This document shows, piece after piece, positions 1 to 7,734 of a stretch of DNA of 44,030 nucleotides. Under the pieces are notes generated by a model. That model searched no databases, had not been told where the DNA came from, and saw only the letters and a list, made by a program, of their open reading frames with translations. Made by a program: the position numbers and the translations under genes. Numbering within the stretch: position 1 is the first letter of the stretch; every line of letters starts with the position of its first letter. This stretch comes from an uncultured Campylobacter sp. (GTDB taxonomy: Bacteria; Actinomycetota; Actinomycetes; Mycobacteriales; Mycobacteriaceae), in the NCBI GenBank assembly GCA_946221035.1, contig CAMIME010000016.1:1-44030 (forward strand), given 5' to 3'.

Positions 1-54
1 AACCCGCGTCTTCAGCTTGGAAGGCTGAGGTATTAGCCACTATACGACATTCCC
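1..54 (-). tRNA. tRNA-Gly(TCC), 3' part cut by window edge
   Basis: On the minus strand the sequence starts GGGAATG, followed by a D-arm GTAT/ATAC and an anticodon stem TCAGC/GCTGA around the loop CTTCCAA, which gives anticodon TCC. It runs into the start of the T-arm (GCGGGTT) and is cut by the window start, so the T-loop and acceptor 3' strand are not visible. The body closely resembles corynebacterial tRNA-Gly(TCC) as I remember it. Confidence 0.82.
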
Positions 55-144
55 ATTCGCGCTAAGCTGCGCTCAGCAACACGGAAATGTTAGCGCAGCC
101 CGCCTGGTTGAACCAAACACACTCTCACGCGAATAGGAGCCGCT

Positions 145-957
145 TTGTTCTCACTCTTTTTCCTCTTGCTCTTCTTTGGCCCCCTCATCTTCCTGCCCAT
201 GCTGTTCTCCGGCCCGAGCCCCGCGCAGGTGCAGCAGCCCATGTCCCGGCGGCAGGTGCAGCAGCAGGAGCAAATTTCGCTTGACGACGCCATGGCCGAC
301 GCCAAGCGCTGGACCGACCGCCTCGGCTCCCAGGTGCTGAGCATCTCAGGCAACGACCAGGCCTCGAAGCAGGCGATGGCGGACGCCTCGGAGCGTTTCA
401 CCGCCGCCTCCGCCGGTCTCGCGGAGGCGCGGACCGCGAAGCAGGCGATGCTGGCCCGCGAGTCCGCTCTTGAGGGCCTGCACTACGTCAACGCGGCTCG
501 CGAAATCATGGGGCTGCCCGCCGGCCCCCAGCTTCCGGAGCTGGAGGGCCAGCGCCAAGCCGGCCGAGTGACCGAGCAGCGCAGCGTGCGCCAGGACGAC
601 GGCACGGTGGTCACCGCCTCGCCGTACGCCACCGAGGCCACGCCGCACTACTACCCAGGCGGTGCCGTGGCTGGCCGCCCCGTACCGGCCGGGTGGTACT
701 CCACCGCGTGGTGGGCGCCGGCGATGATGACCGGCGTGTGGGCCGCGAGCTCCATGATGTTTTATTCATCGATGTTCGCCGGCATGGCGGGCGCGCCGTC
801 TGCGGCCGAGTTCGAGGCGGGCGGCCTGGGTGACGCCGGTGGAGATATGGGCGATATGGGTGGCGACATGGGCGACATGGGCGATGCCGGCGGCGACTTC
901 GGCGGAGATTTCGGGGACTTCGGCGGCGGCTTCGACTTCGGGGGCTTCGACCTCTAG
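145..957 (+). CDS. DUF1542-like membrane/secreted protein with Gly-Asp-Met-rich tail
   Basis: This is a 270-residue protein of unknown function. It starts at TTG with AGGAG about 6 nt upstream. Residues 2-22 are a very hydrophobic N-terminal anchor or signal (LFFLLLFFGPLIFLPMLF). A Gln-rich linker follows, then a helical charged region at about 45-130 that resembles corynebacterial proteins annotated as DUF1542. A tyrosine/proline patch (ATPHYYPGG) comes next, then a Trp/Met-rich hydrophobic stretch near 189-216, and last a low-complexity tail from about 225 built of GGDMGDMG and GGDFGDF units. It stands alone between the divergent tRNA-Gly and the etf operon. The tail may be a flexible or ion-binding segment, but that is a guess. 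The family assignment is from memory and is moderate. Confidence 0.6.
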   Translation: MFSLFFLLLFFGPLIFLPMLFSGPSPAQVQQPMSRRQVQQQEQISLDDAMADAKRWTDRLGSQVLSISGNDQASKQAMADASERFTAASAGLAEARTAKQAMLARESALEGLHYVNAAREIMGLPAGPQLPELEGQRQAGRVTEQRSVRQDDGTVVTASPYATEATPHYYPGGAVAGRPVPAGWYSTAWWAPAMMTGVWAASSMMFYSSMFAGMAGAPSAAEFEAGGLGDAGGDMGDMGGDMGDMGDAGGDFGGDFGDFGGGFDFGGFDL

Positions 958-1050
958 CCGGTTCGCCCGCCAAAGTGCGTGTCCGGCCGTGCTATAGACT
1001 GCGTGGCTGGCAAGGAACCGAACGCATGAAGGACGCATAAAGGAGCTGCC

Positions 1051-1842
1051 GTGCGCATTGCAGTGCTGCTGAAGGAGGTCCCGGACACCTACAGCGACCG
1101 GGACATGAACCTGGAAACGGGCCTCACGGACCGCAGCGGCGACGTCGTCGCGGATGAGGTGGGCGAGCGCGCCGTCGAGGCCGCCCTGCGCATCGTCGAG
1201 GCAGCGGGCACGACAGGGGGCGACGGCGAGCACCAGGTGGATGTGCTGACCGTCGGCCCTGCTTCCGCGGCTGACGCGGCGCGGCGCGGCATCGCGATGG
1301 GCGCGAACGAAGCGTTCGTGGTCACCGACGAGGCGCTCACCGGCGCTGACCTCACTCTCACCGCCCAGGTGCTGGCGGAGCTGGTGCGCAAGCAGGGCTA
1401 CGACCTCGTGCTCACCGGGGCGATGTCATCCGACGGCGGCGGCGGCGTCATCGCGCCCATGCTGGGCGAGCTTCTGGGCTGGCCGTGCCTGTCTAACCTC
1501 ACCGAGCTCAACGTCGAAGCGACATCTGTGCGTGGCACCCAGGCCTCCGACGGCGCCACCGTGCAGCTGTCGGCCGAGCTTCCCGCGGTGGCCTCGGTCG
1601 CCGACGAGTTCGCCGACCCGCGCTACCCCAACTTCAAGGGCCTCATGGCTGCGAAGAAGAAGGAGGTCACCACCTTCTCCTTAGCGGATCTGGGCATCGA
1701 CGCGAACGATTTCACCCACCCTCGCGCCATCATGGTCGCCATCGAGCGCCGCCCGGCCCGCGAGCGCGGCGAGATCATCGACGCCAGCTCGACCTCCGCA
1801 ACCCAGCTCGTGGACTTCCTCGAGTCGAAGAACCTCATCTAA
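1051..1842 (+). CDS. etfB: Electron transfer flavoprotein subunit beta
   Basis: This is the beta (FixA-type) subunit of the heterodimeric ETF, which accepts electrons from flavin dehydrogenases such as acyl-CoA dehydrogenases in the cytosol. At 263 residues it has normal family length. The N-terminus MRIAVLLKEVPDTY and the segment ADEFADPRYPNFKGLMAAKKK near residue 190 match the ETF-beta signature region. The start is GTG with a strong AAGGAG ribosome site about 6 nt upstream. It is followed 8 nt later by etfA and then by a membrane cytochrome b overlapping etfA by one base, so all three are probably one operon. No ETF-quinone oxidoreductase (fixC/fixX) gene is seen nearby. Confidence 0.93.
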   Translation: MRIAVLLKEVPDTYSDRDMNLETGLTDRSGDVVADEVGERAVEAALRIVEAAGTTGGDGEHQVDVLTVGPASAADAARRGIAMGANEAFVVTDEALTGADLTLTAQVLAELVRKQGYDLVLTGAMSSDGGGGVIAPMLGELLGWPCLSNLTELNVEATSVRGTQASDGATVQLSAELPAVASVADEFADPRYPNFKGLMAAKKKEVTTFSLADLGIDANDFTHPRAIMVAIERRPARERGEIIDASSTSATQLVDFLESKNLI

Positions 1843-1850
1843 GGAGCGCG

Positions 1851-2798
1851 ATGTCTACTTCAGATCTGATCTTGGTTATCCCGGACATCGCCTTCGACGG
1901 CGGTGTGGACGCGGGCACCGCGGAGCTCATCGGGGCTGCCGCCGAGTTGGGCACCCCCGCCGTCGTCGCCGCCGATCCGGCGCACGCGGACGAGCTCGGG
2001 GCGATGGGCGCGTCAGTGGTAGTCACCGGTGGCGCCGAGAAGCACTCGCTTATCGACGTCTCCGCCGCCGCCCTCGAAGCCCTCTTCCCCGCCGCGGTCG
2101 TGTGCGCGCACACGGTGCGCGGGCGCGAGACCGCAGCGCGCCTGGCCGCGCGGGCGGGTCGCGCCCTGCTCGTGGATGCCGTGACCATCCGCCGCGACGC
2201 CGAGGGCATTGTCACCGACCACCAGAACTACGGCGGCGCGTTTAGTGCCATCGCCGCTGCGACGCACTCCGCGCCGGTGATCACGCTGCGCCCGGGGTCA
2301 GTGGACGCTCGCGCCGAGGCCACCAAGCCCGAGGTCCGCGAGGTCCAGGTAGAGGCGACCCCACGCCGCGAGGCCACCGTCGAATCTGTCGAGGCCGTCA
2401 CCCGCGAGTCCACCCGCCCCGATCTGCTCACCGCCGACAAGGTGGTCGCCGGCGGCGTGTCGTTGGGCTCGGAGGACATGTTCGAGGAACTCGTCGGCGG
2501 CCTCGCGGACGCCTTGGGCGCCGCCGTGGGCGCGACCCGCTCCGCCGTCGACGAGGGCCAGGTGCCCTACGAGGCGCAGATCGGCCAGACCGGCGTCGTG
2601 GTCAGCCCGAAGCTCTACGTCGGCGTCGGCATTTCCGGCGCGGTGCAGCACCTGGTGGGCATGCAGACCTCCGACGTCATCGTGGCCATCAACAACGACG
2701 AGGACGCCCCGATCTTCGACATCGCCGACTTCGGCATCATCGGCGACATCTTCGACGTCGTCCCCGAGCTCATCTCCGAGATCGAGGCGCGCAGGTAA
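1851..2798 (+). CDS. etfA: Electron transfer flavoprotein subunit alpha
   Basis: This is the alpha (FixB-type) ETF subunit, which carries the FAD-binding domain, 315 residues. The conserved C-terminal FAD region is clear: QIGQTGVVVSPKLYVGVGISGAVQHLVGM, then AINNDEDAPIFDIADFGIIGD, then an acidic end. The N-terminal domain (1-170) is the more variable half and a short charged linker (about 165-190) joins the two. The start ATG has an AAGGAG site that overlaps the etfB stop. The stop TAA shares its last A with the ATG of the following cytochrome gene (TAATG), a sign of translational coupling. Confidence 0.93.
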   Translation: MSTSDLILVIPDIAFDGGVDAGTAELIGAAAELGTPAVVAADPAHADELGAMGASVVVTGGAEKHSLIDVSAAALEALFPAAVVCAHTVRGRETAARLAARAGRALLVDAVTIRRDAEGIVTDHQNYGGAFSAIAAATHSAPVITLRPGSVDARAEATKPEVREVQVEATPRREATVESVEAVTRESTRPDLLTADKVVAGGVSLGSEDMFEELVGGLADALGAAVGATRSAVDEGQVPYEAQIGQTGVVVSPKLYVGVGISGAVQHLVGMQTSDVIVAINNDEDAPIFDIADFGIIGDIFDVVPELISEIEARR

Positions 2799-4177
2799 TG
2801 CAGGTTGAACTCCGCCGCGGACTGCCCCGCACCCCGGGCGGTGAGCCGTGGCCGCCCGCCGGCAGCGTCGATGTCGCCGCGCCCGAAGCAACAGCTGACC
2901 TCGCGCCCGAGGCAACGGCTGACCTCGCGCCCATCGCTTTACGACGGGGCCTGCCCCGCACCCCCGGCGCCGAACCTTGGCCGCCCGCAGGTGAAGTGCT
3001 GGTCCCAGTACCCGCTGAGCCCGCAGCGCCCGCAGCGCCCGCAGTGCCCGCAGCACCTGCAGCGCCCGCAGCTGCCACGGACACGGTCGAGGTGCAGCTC
3101 CGCCGCGGCCTGCCCCGCACCCCGGGTGGCGACCCGTGGCCGCCGGAAACGACCGTCCGTGTCGCGGCGCCCCCCGCGACGCACGAGCCGGAGCTCGAAA
3201 CGGAGCCGACCCGCGCTCCAAAACCCGCGCCTGAGCCGACCCGGGAGCCGGCACGCGAGCCGGAGCCTGCGTCTACGCCCGAGCCGGGGGCCGAGCCTGA
3301 GGGTAAACGGGGCGTCGGTAAGCAATGGCTCCTTGGGGGCATTGCTGCGGCTGCCCTCCTTCTGTTGGGTGTGCTGGGTGCGCGATGGTTCCTGGGCACG
3401 GACGCGGGTGCCGACTTCGTCACCCGCTACGACGGCGCGCAACCGCTGCCCGCGGATGCACCCGTCGGGTTCCCGGCGTGGCTGAACTGGGCCCACTTCT
3501 TCAACATGTTCCTCATGGCGCTGATTATCAAGACGGGCATCGACGTGCGCCGCGAAGAGCGACCCGAGGCGTACTGGCAGCCGAAGAAGGGCGGCAAGAA
3601 GATCTCGGTGACGCTGTGGCTGCACCAGTGCCTGGACATCGCGTGGGTCGCGCTGGGGCTCGTGTTCTACGTGCTGCTGTTCGCCACCGGGCAGTGGATG
3701 CGCATCGTGCCCACGAGCTGGGACGTCTTCCCCAACGCCGTCTCCGCGGGCCTGCAATACCTCTCGCTGAATTGGCCCGAGGAGCACGGCTGGATGCACT
3801 ACAACGCGCTGCAGGAACTGTCTTACTTCGCGGTGGTGTTCATCGCCGCACCGCTATCGATCGCGTCCGGCTTCCGCATGAGCGGTCTGTGGCCGAAGGC
3901 GTGGTCGAAGGTGCCCGTCGGGTGGGCGCGCGCGGTGCACTTCCCCACCATGATCTTCTTCGTGGCGTTCCTCGCCGTGCACGTCATCCTCGTGGCCACG
4001 ACGGGCCTGCGCGCCAACATGAACGCCATGTTCGCCGCGCGTGACGACGCCACAGGCTGGCTCGGCCTCATCCTCTTCCTTCTCGCCGCCGCGGTGACTG
4101 CCGTCGGCTGGTGGGCGGCCCGGCCCTCTGTGGTCACGCCGGCGGCGCAGGCCACGGGCAAAGTGACGCGCCGCTAA
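2798..4177 (+). CDS. Cytochrome b/b6-domain membrane protein with three RGLPRTPGG motifs
   Basis: This 459-residue protein is probably the membrane electron acceptor linked to EtfBA. Residues 1-176 are a Pro/Ala/Glu-rich soluble region with three near-identical 16-residue motifs, LRRGLPRTPGGEPWPP, at 5-20, 48-63 and 101-116. Copy 2 has GAEP and copy 3 has GGDP. A basic GKRGVGK precedes TM1 (177-199), so the motif region is predicted to be cytoplasmic. After TM1 come four hydrophobic segments of a b-type cytochrome with candidate haem histidines in NWAHFFNMF, LWLHQCLDIAW, HGWMHYN and RAVHFPTMIFF...LAVHVIL. ATG overlaps the etfA stop by one base. I do not know a named domain for the repeated motif. 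The heme and electron-transfer role is inferred from family and operon context. Confidence 0.82.
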   Translation: MQVELRRGLPRTPGGEPWPPAGSVDVAAPEATADLAPEATADLAPIALRRGLPRTPGAEPWPPAGEVLVPVPAEPAAPAAPAVPAAPAAPAAATDTVEVQLRRGLPRTPGGDPWPPETTVRVAAPPATHEPELETEPTRAPKPAPEPTREPAREPEPASTPEPGAEPEGKRGVGKQWLLGGIAAAALLLLGVLGARWFLGTDAGADFVTRYDGAQPLPADAPVGFPAWLNWAHFFNMFLMALIIKTGIDVRREERPEAYWQPKKGGKKISVTLWLHQCLDIAWVALGLVFYVLLFATGQWMRIVPTSWDVFPNAVSAGLQYLSLNWPEEHGWMHYNALQELSYFAVVFIAAPLSIASGFRMSGLWPKAWSKVPVGWARAVHFPTMIFFVAFLAVHVILVATTGLRANMNAMFAARDDATGWLGLILFLLAAAVTAVGWWAARPSVVTPAAQATGKVTRR

Positions 4178-4207
4178 GCTGGCACACCTTTTCGGGGTAG
4201 CCAGCCA
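4178..4207 (+). other. Weak inverted repeat after the cytochrome b gene
   Basis: GCTGGC at about 4178-4183 pairs with GCCAGC at 4200-4205, with an additional weaker CC/GG pairing inside. No T-run follows, so it is at best a weak terminator between the etf operon and the iron operon. Confidence 0.3.
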
Positions 4208-4215
4208 AGCCTAAG

Positions 4216-4234
4216 TTAGGCTAGACTTGCCTGG
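4216..4234 (+). promoter_or_regulatory. DtxR-like iron box upstream of efeU
   Basis: TTAGGCTAGACTTGCCTGG matches the 19-bp DtxR consensus TTAGGTTAGCCTAACCTAA at 13 positions. It lies about 29-47 bp upstream of the efeU start, and so of the predicted leaderless transcription start. It would cover the -35 region and could block transcription when iron is plentiful. The box is read directly; regulation by DtxR is inferred from genus and gene function. Confidence 0.6.
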
Positions 4235-4250
4235 ATCGTGCGCGGCGGTT

Positions 4251-4256
4251 TAGCGT
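4251..4256 (+). promoter_or_regulatory. -10 box of leaderless efeU
   Basis: TAGCGT ends 6 nt before the efeU ATG at 4263 and no ribosome-binding site is visible, so the transcript is predicted to start at or next to the ATG. Confidence 0.6.
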
Positions 4257-4262
4257 GAGTCC

Positions 4263-5210
4263 ATGTTTCTCGCCGCATTCCTTGTCGGCCTGCGCGAAGG
4301 TCTCGAGGCCTCGCTGATCGTCGGCATCCTGCTCGCCGGCCTGGATCGGCGCGATGCCGTCGGCGCCCGGCGCAGCCTGTGGTGGGGTGTCGGGCTCGCG
4401 GTGGTCATCTGCGTCGTCCTCGGCGCCCTGTTCACCTTCGGCCGCTACGGCTTAAGCTTCCGCGCCCAGGAGGCCATCGGCGGCACGCTGTCGCTGGTTG
4501 CGGTAGCCATGATCACCGGCATGGTGCTGTCCATGTCGAACAAAGACGGCATGGTGCGCAAAGCCCTCGACGCCAAGACGGGCGACGCCGTTGCGGCCGG
4601 CGCGAAGGCGATGTTCTGGCTCGCGTTCATCACCGTCGCGCGCGAGGGTCTCGAGCTGACGCTGCTCATGTGGGGGTGGGTGGTGCAGCCGGCGGCGGTC
4701 ATCGGGGCGTTCCTCGGCATCGGTGTGGCGCTGGTGATGGGCTACGCCATTTACAGGGGTGCGCTGCAGATGAACATGCGCACGTTCATGCAGGTGTCAT
4801 CCGCGCTGCTCATCGTCGTGGCTGCGGGCATCCTCGCCTACGCCATCCACGACCTGCAGGAGGCGCAGTTCTTGCCGGGGCCGTTCTCCGGCGCGCCGAT
4901 CGCCCCGACGCACCCGCGCACCGGGGAGGTGCTCGTGGGGTTTGCAACATACCCGTTCTGGATGGCGTCGTTCCCCTTCGGTTGGGCATTCGATTTCGAG
5001 CACGCCATCGACCCCACGGGGCCGATCGCCACCTTGGTTAACGCGCTCACCGGGTTCGAGCCGAAGATGAGTTGGCTGCAGGTCATCGGCTGGGCCATCT
5101 ACATCGCCGTCATTGTCCCAATTTTTGTGAACCACGTTCGTCGGGATCGGGGGGTGGGGCGGCCGGAGGTCGTCGATACGCACCCTGCTCTCGTAGGAAA
5201 GGAAGTCTAA
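4263..5210 (+). CDS. efeU: EfeU/FTR1-family iron permease
   Basis: This is the membrane permease of the EfeUOB iron-uptake system, moving ferric iron produced by EfeB and carried by EfeO. It has 315 residues and about seven hydrophobic segments. The two REGLE motifs that define FTR1 permeases are intact: residues 11-15 in the first membrane segment and 127-131 in the fourth. It opens a three-gene operon whose genes overlap by single bases (TAATG). A DtxR-like box sits upstream, which suggests iron repression. The ATG at 4263 is chosen because a -10 box lies 6 nt before it. Confidence 0.93.
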   Translation: MFLAAFLVGLREGLEASLIVGILLAGLDRRDAVGARRSLWWGVGLAVVICVVLGALFTFGRYGLSFRAQEAIGGTLSLVAVAMITGMVLSMSNKDGMVRKALDAKTGDAVAAGAKAMFWLAFITVAREGLELTLLMWGWVVQPAAVIGAFLGIGVALVMGYAIYRGALQMNMRTFMQVSSALLIVVAAGILAYAIHDLQEAQFLPGPFSGAPIAPTHPRTGEVLVGFATYPFWMASFPFGWAFDFEHAIDPTGPIATLVNALTGFEPKMSWLQVIGWAIYIAVIVPIFVNHVRRDRGVGRPEVVDTHPALVGKEV

Positions 5211-6460
5211 TGTCACACCGCCGAACCCTCGCTGCCGCGGCCGCACTGCCGCTGGCACTGACGCTCACGTCGTGCGTGGAAAACGCCGCCAACGCCGACA
5301 GCATCGAGGTCACCTCCGACGCCGACACCTGCGCCGTGAGCACCGACAGCGCCGAATCGGGCGCGCGCACGTTCAAGATCAACAACACCGGCAACCAGGT
5401 GACGGAGTTTTACCTGCTCGCCAGCGACGGCCTGCGCGTCATCGCCGAGCGCGAGAACATCGCCCCCGGCGAAACGGCCGACCTGACGGTCTCGCTCATG
5501 CCGGGCGACTACTTCACCGCCTGCAAGCCGGGCCTGCGCGGGCCGAACGTCGGCCAAAGCGCGTTCACCGTTACCGGCGAGGCCGTGGCCGTCGACGAGT
5601 CGGACCAGCAGCGTTTCGACGACGCCGTCGCCTCCTACGTCAACTTTGCTAAGAACGAAGTGGCCGAGTTCGTCCCCCTCGCCGAGGAGTTCGCCGCCGC
5701 CTACGCCTCCGGCGACGACGAGAAGGCGCGCGAGCTCTACCCCACCACGCGCGTGCACTACGAGCGCATCGAGCCGATCGCGGAGGCGCTGGGCATCCTC
5801 GACCCGAAGATCGACTACCGCGAGGTGGACTACATCGCAGAAGCCGACGAGCTGAAGGCGGAAGACCCCGCCTTCGACCAGTGGCGCGGCTTCCACCGCA
5901 TGGAAAAGGATCTGTGGGTGCCAGAAAAGGACGCCAAGAATGCCGACGGCGCAAACGCCTGGCAGGACTGGGAGCCCTCCACCCCGGCCCAGCGCAAACA
6001 GGTCGCGGAGCTGTTCGTGGCCGACGTCAACCAGCTGTTTGACACGGTGAACGACCCGAATTTTGCCGAGGAGCAGCAGCTGACCATCGACTCGGTGTCC
6101 AACGGCGCGATCTCGCTTCTGGAAGAGGTGGCCACCACCAAGGTCACCGGCGAAGAGGACTGGTGGAGCCACACCGACCTCTACGACTTCACAGCGAACA
6201 TCCAGGGCTCACGCATCGCGTTCGACCTGGTCGCCCCCATCGCCGCGGACCGCGGGGAAACCGGTGCCAAGCTGGTCCAAGACATCAACGACCGCTACGA
6301 CGACGTCGAGGAGCTGCTCAAGGAGTACGGCTCGCTGGAGACCGGGTTCGTCTCCTACGACACCGTCGACGCGGCCGCGCAGGCGCAGCTGACCCGGGCG
6401 CTCGACGCGCTGCGCGAGCCGCTGTCCCAGCTCACCGGCACCGTATTGGGGCTGGGCTAA
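5210..6460 (+). CDS. efeO: EfeO iron-binding lipoprotein (cupredoxin plus M75 domains)
   Basis: This is the extracytoplasmic iron-binding component of EfeUOB, 416 residues. Residues 1-22 form a lipoprotein signal ending TLTSC, with Cys22 as lipidation site. Residues 33-124 form a cupredoxin-like domain (KINNTGNQVTEFYLL, then MPGDYFTACKPG with a cysteine), and residues 130-416 are the imelysin/M75-like helical domain. The M75 metal motif GxHxxE is present as GFHRME at 227-232. The ATG shares one base with the efeU stop. An upstream in-frame extension inside efeU was rejected because the lipoprotein signal begins exactly at this ATG. Confidence 0.92.
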   Translation: MSHRRTLAAAAALPLALTLTSCVENAANADSIEVTSDADTCAVSTDSAESGARTFKINNTGNQVTEFYLLASDGLRVIAERENIAPGETADLTVSLMPGDYFTACKPGLRGPNVGQSAFTVTGEAVAVDESDQQRFDDAVASYVNFAKNEVAEFVPLAEEFAAAYASGDDEKARELYPTTRVHYERIEPIAEALGILDPKIDYREVDYIAEADELKAEDPAFDQWRGFHRMEKDLWVPEKDAKNADGANAWQDWEPSTPAQRKQVAELFVADVNQLFDTVNDPNFAEEQQLTIDSVSNGAISLLEEVATTKVTGEEDWWSHTDLYDFTANIQGSRIAFDLVAPIAADRGETGAKLVQDINDRYDDVEELLKEYGSLETGFVSYDTVDAAAQAQLTRALDALREPLSQLTGTVLGLG

Positions 6461-7728
6461 TGGTCAGCCGGCGACAGCTTCTCACCCTCGGCGGCCTGGG
6501 CACCCTGGGCGCGGCCAGCGCGGCCGCCCTCGCCGGGTGCGCGAACGAGGACGGGGCGAAGAACAATGATGCGGCGGGTGGGGCCGGAGGTTCGTCGATA
6601 AGCGAAGAGCTCATCGTGGACTTTGCCGGCGAGCACCAAGCCGGGATTATCACGCCCATGCAGAACAACCTGCACTTCGCGGCGTTCGACATTTCGGAGA
6701 AGGCGGACCGCGAGGACGTGATCGACCTGCTCGAGCGCTGGACTGCGGCGGCGCGCCGGCTCACGCTCGGCGGCGACGTCTCGGCCAAGGGCGCGTTCGG
6801 CACCGGCGACAGCTTCCCGGCGGACGACTCGGGCGAGGCGGTCGACCACGGCCCCTCCGGGCTCACGCTGACCTTCGGCTTCGGCCGCTCCTTCTTCCGC
6901 GATCAGCTGGGCACCGCCGGCAAACTCCCCGCCGAGTTCACCGAGATGCCCACGATGACCAACGACTTTTTGCGCCCCGAGTTCTCCGAGGGCGACATCT
7001 GCATCCAGGCGTGCGCGAACGACCCGCAGGTGGCAAGCCACGCGATTCGCAACCTCACCCGCCTCGCCGTGCCCACCGCGACGCTGCGCTGGACCCAGCT
7101 CGGCTTCGGGCGCGCGGGCGCAACCGGCACGGAACAGCCGACGCCGCGCAACCTGTTCGGCCAGAAGGACGGCACCGCCAACATCCGCGCCGACGAGGAC
7201 GCGGAGCTGACGGAGCACGTGTGGATCCCCGCCGATAGCTCCCAGCCGTGGGCCGCGGGCGGGACGTACATGACGGTGCGCCGCATCGCCATGAACATCG
7301 AGGTGTGGGACACGCTGCAGCTGCGCGAGCAGGAGCGCGTGACCGGACGCGACAAGCCGGTCGGCGCGCCGCTGTCCGGCGGCGACGAGTTCACCGAGCC
7401 CGATTTCGAGGCGGTCAACGAGCGCGGCAACCCGAAGATCGACCGCGCGTCCCACCTGTTCAACGTGCACCCGGCGCAAAACGACGGCATCCGCATGCTG
7501 CGCCGCCCCTTCAACTACGTCGACGGCACGAACGAGCAGGGCCGCATGAACGCGGGTCTGTTCTTCATCGCGTTCACGCAGACGCCGGAGCGTTTCGCGC
7601 GCGTGCACAAGTCGATGTCGCGCGACGAGATGTTCACCGAGTACCTGAAAACCACCAACACCGGCACGTACCTCATCGTGCCGGGCGTGGGAGACGAGGG
7701 TTACGTCGGCGAGGGCATGTTTGCTTAA
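6460..7728 (+). CDS. efeB: EfeB, DyP-type haem peroxidase, Tat-exported
   Basis: This is the exported Dyp-type peroxidase/deferrochelatase that oxidises ferrous iron or extracts iron from haem for EfeO/EfeU, 422 residues. The N-terminus MVSRRQLLTLGG is a twin-arginine signal. It ends at ALAGC with Cys27, so the protein may also be a Tat lipoprotein. The DyP signature GxxDG appears as GQKDG (FGQKDGTANIR). The C-terminal half has the conserved HLFNVHPAQNDGIRMLRRPFNY segment. The ATG shares one base with the efeO stop, so all three products are translationally coupled. The gene ends 6 bp from the end of the convergent amidohydrolase gene, with no clear terminator between. Confidence 0.92.
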   Translation: MVSRRQLLTLGGLGTLGAASAAALAGCANEDGAKNNDAAGGAGGSSISEELIVDFAGEHQAGIITPMQNNLHFAAFDISEKADREDVIDLLERWTAAARRLTLGGDVSAKGAFGTGDSFPADDSGEAVDHGPSGLTLTFGFGRSFFRDQLGTAGKLPAEFTEMPTMTNDFLRPEFSEGDICIQACANDPQVASHAIRNLTRLAVPTATLRWTQLGFGRAGATGTEQPTPRNLFGQKDGTANIRADEDAELTEHVWIPADSSQPWAAGGTYMTVRRIAMNIEVWDTLQLREQERVTGRDKPVGAPLSGGDEFTEPDFEAVNERGNPKIDRASHLFNVHPAQNDGIRMLRRPFNYVDGTNEQGRMNAGLFFIAFTQTPERFARVHKSMSRDEMFTEYLKTTNTGTYLIVPGVGDEGYVGEGMFA

Positions 7729-7734
7729 CGACGC

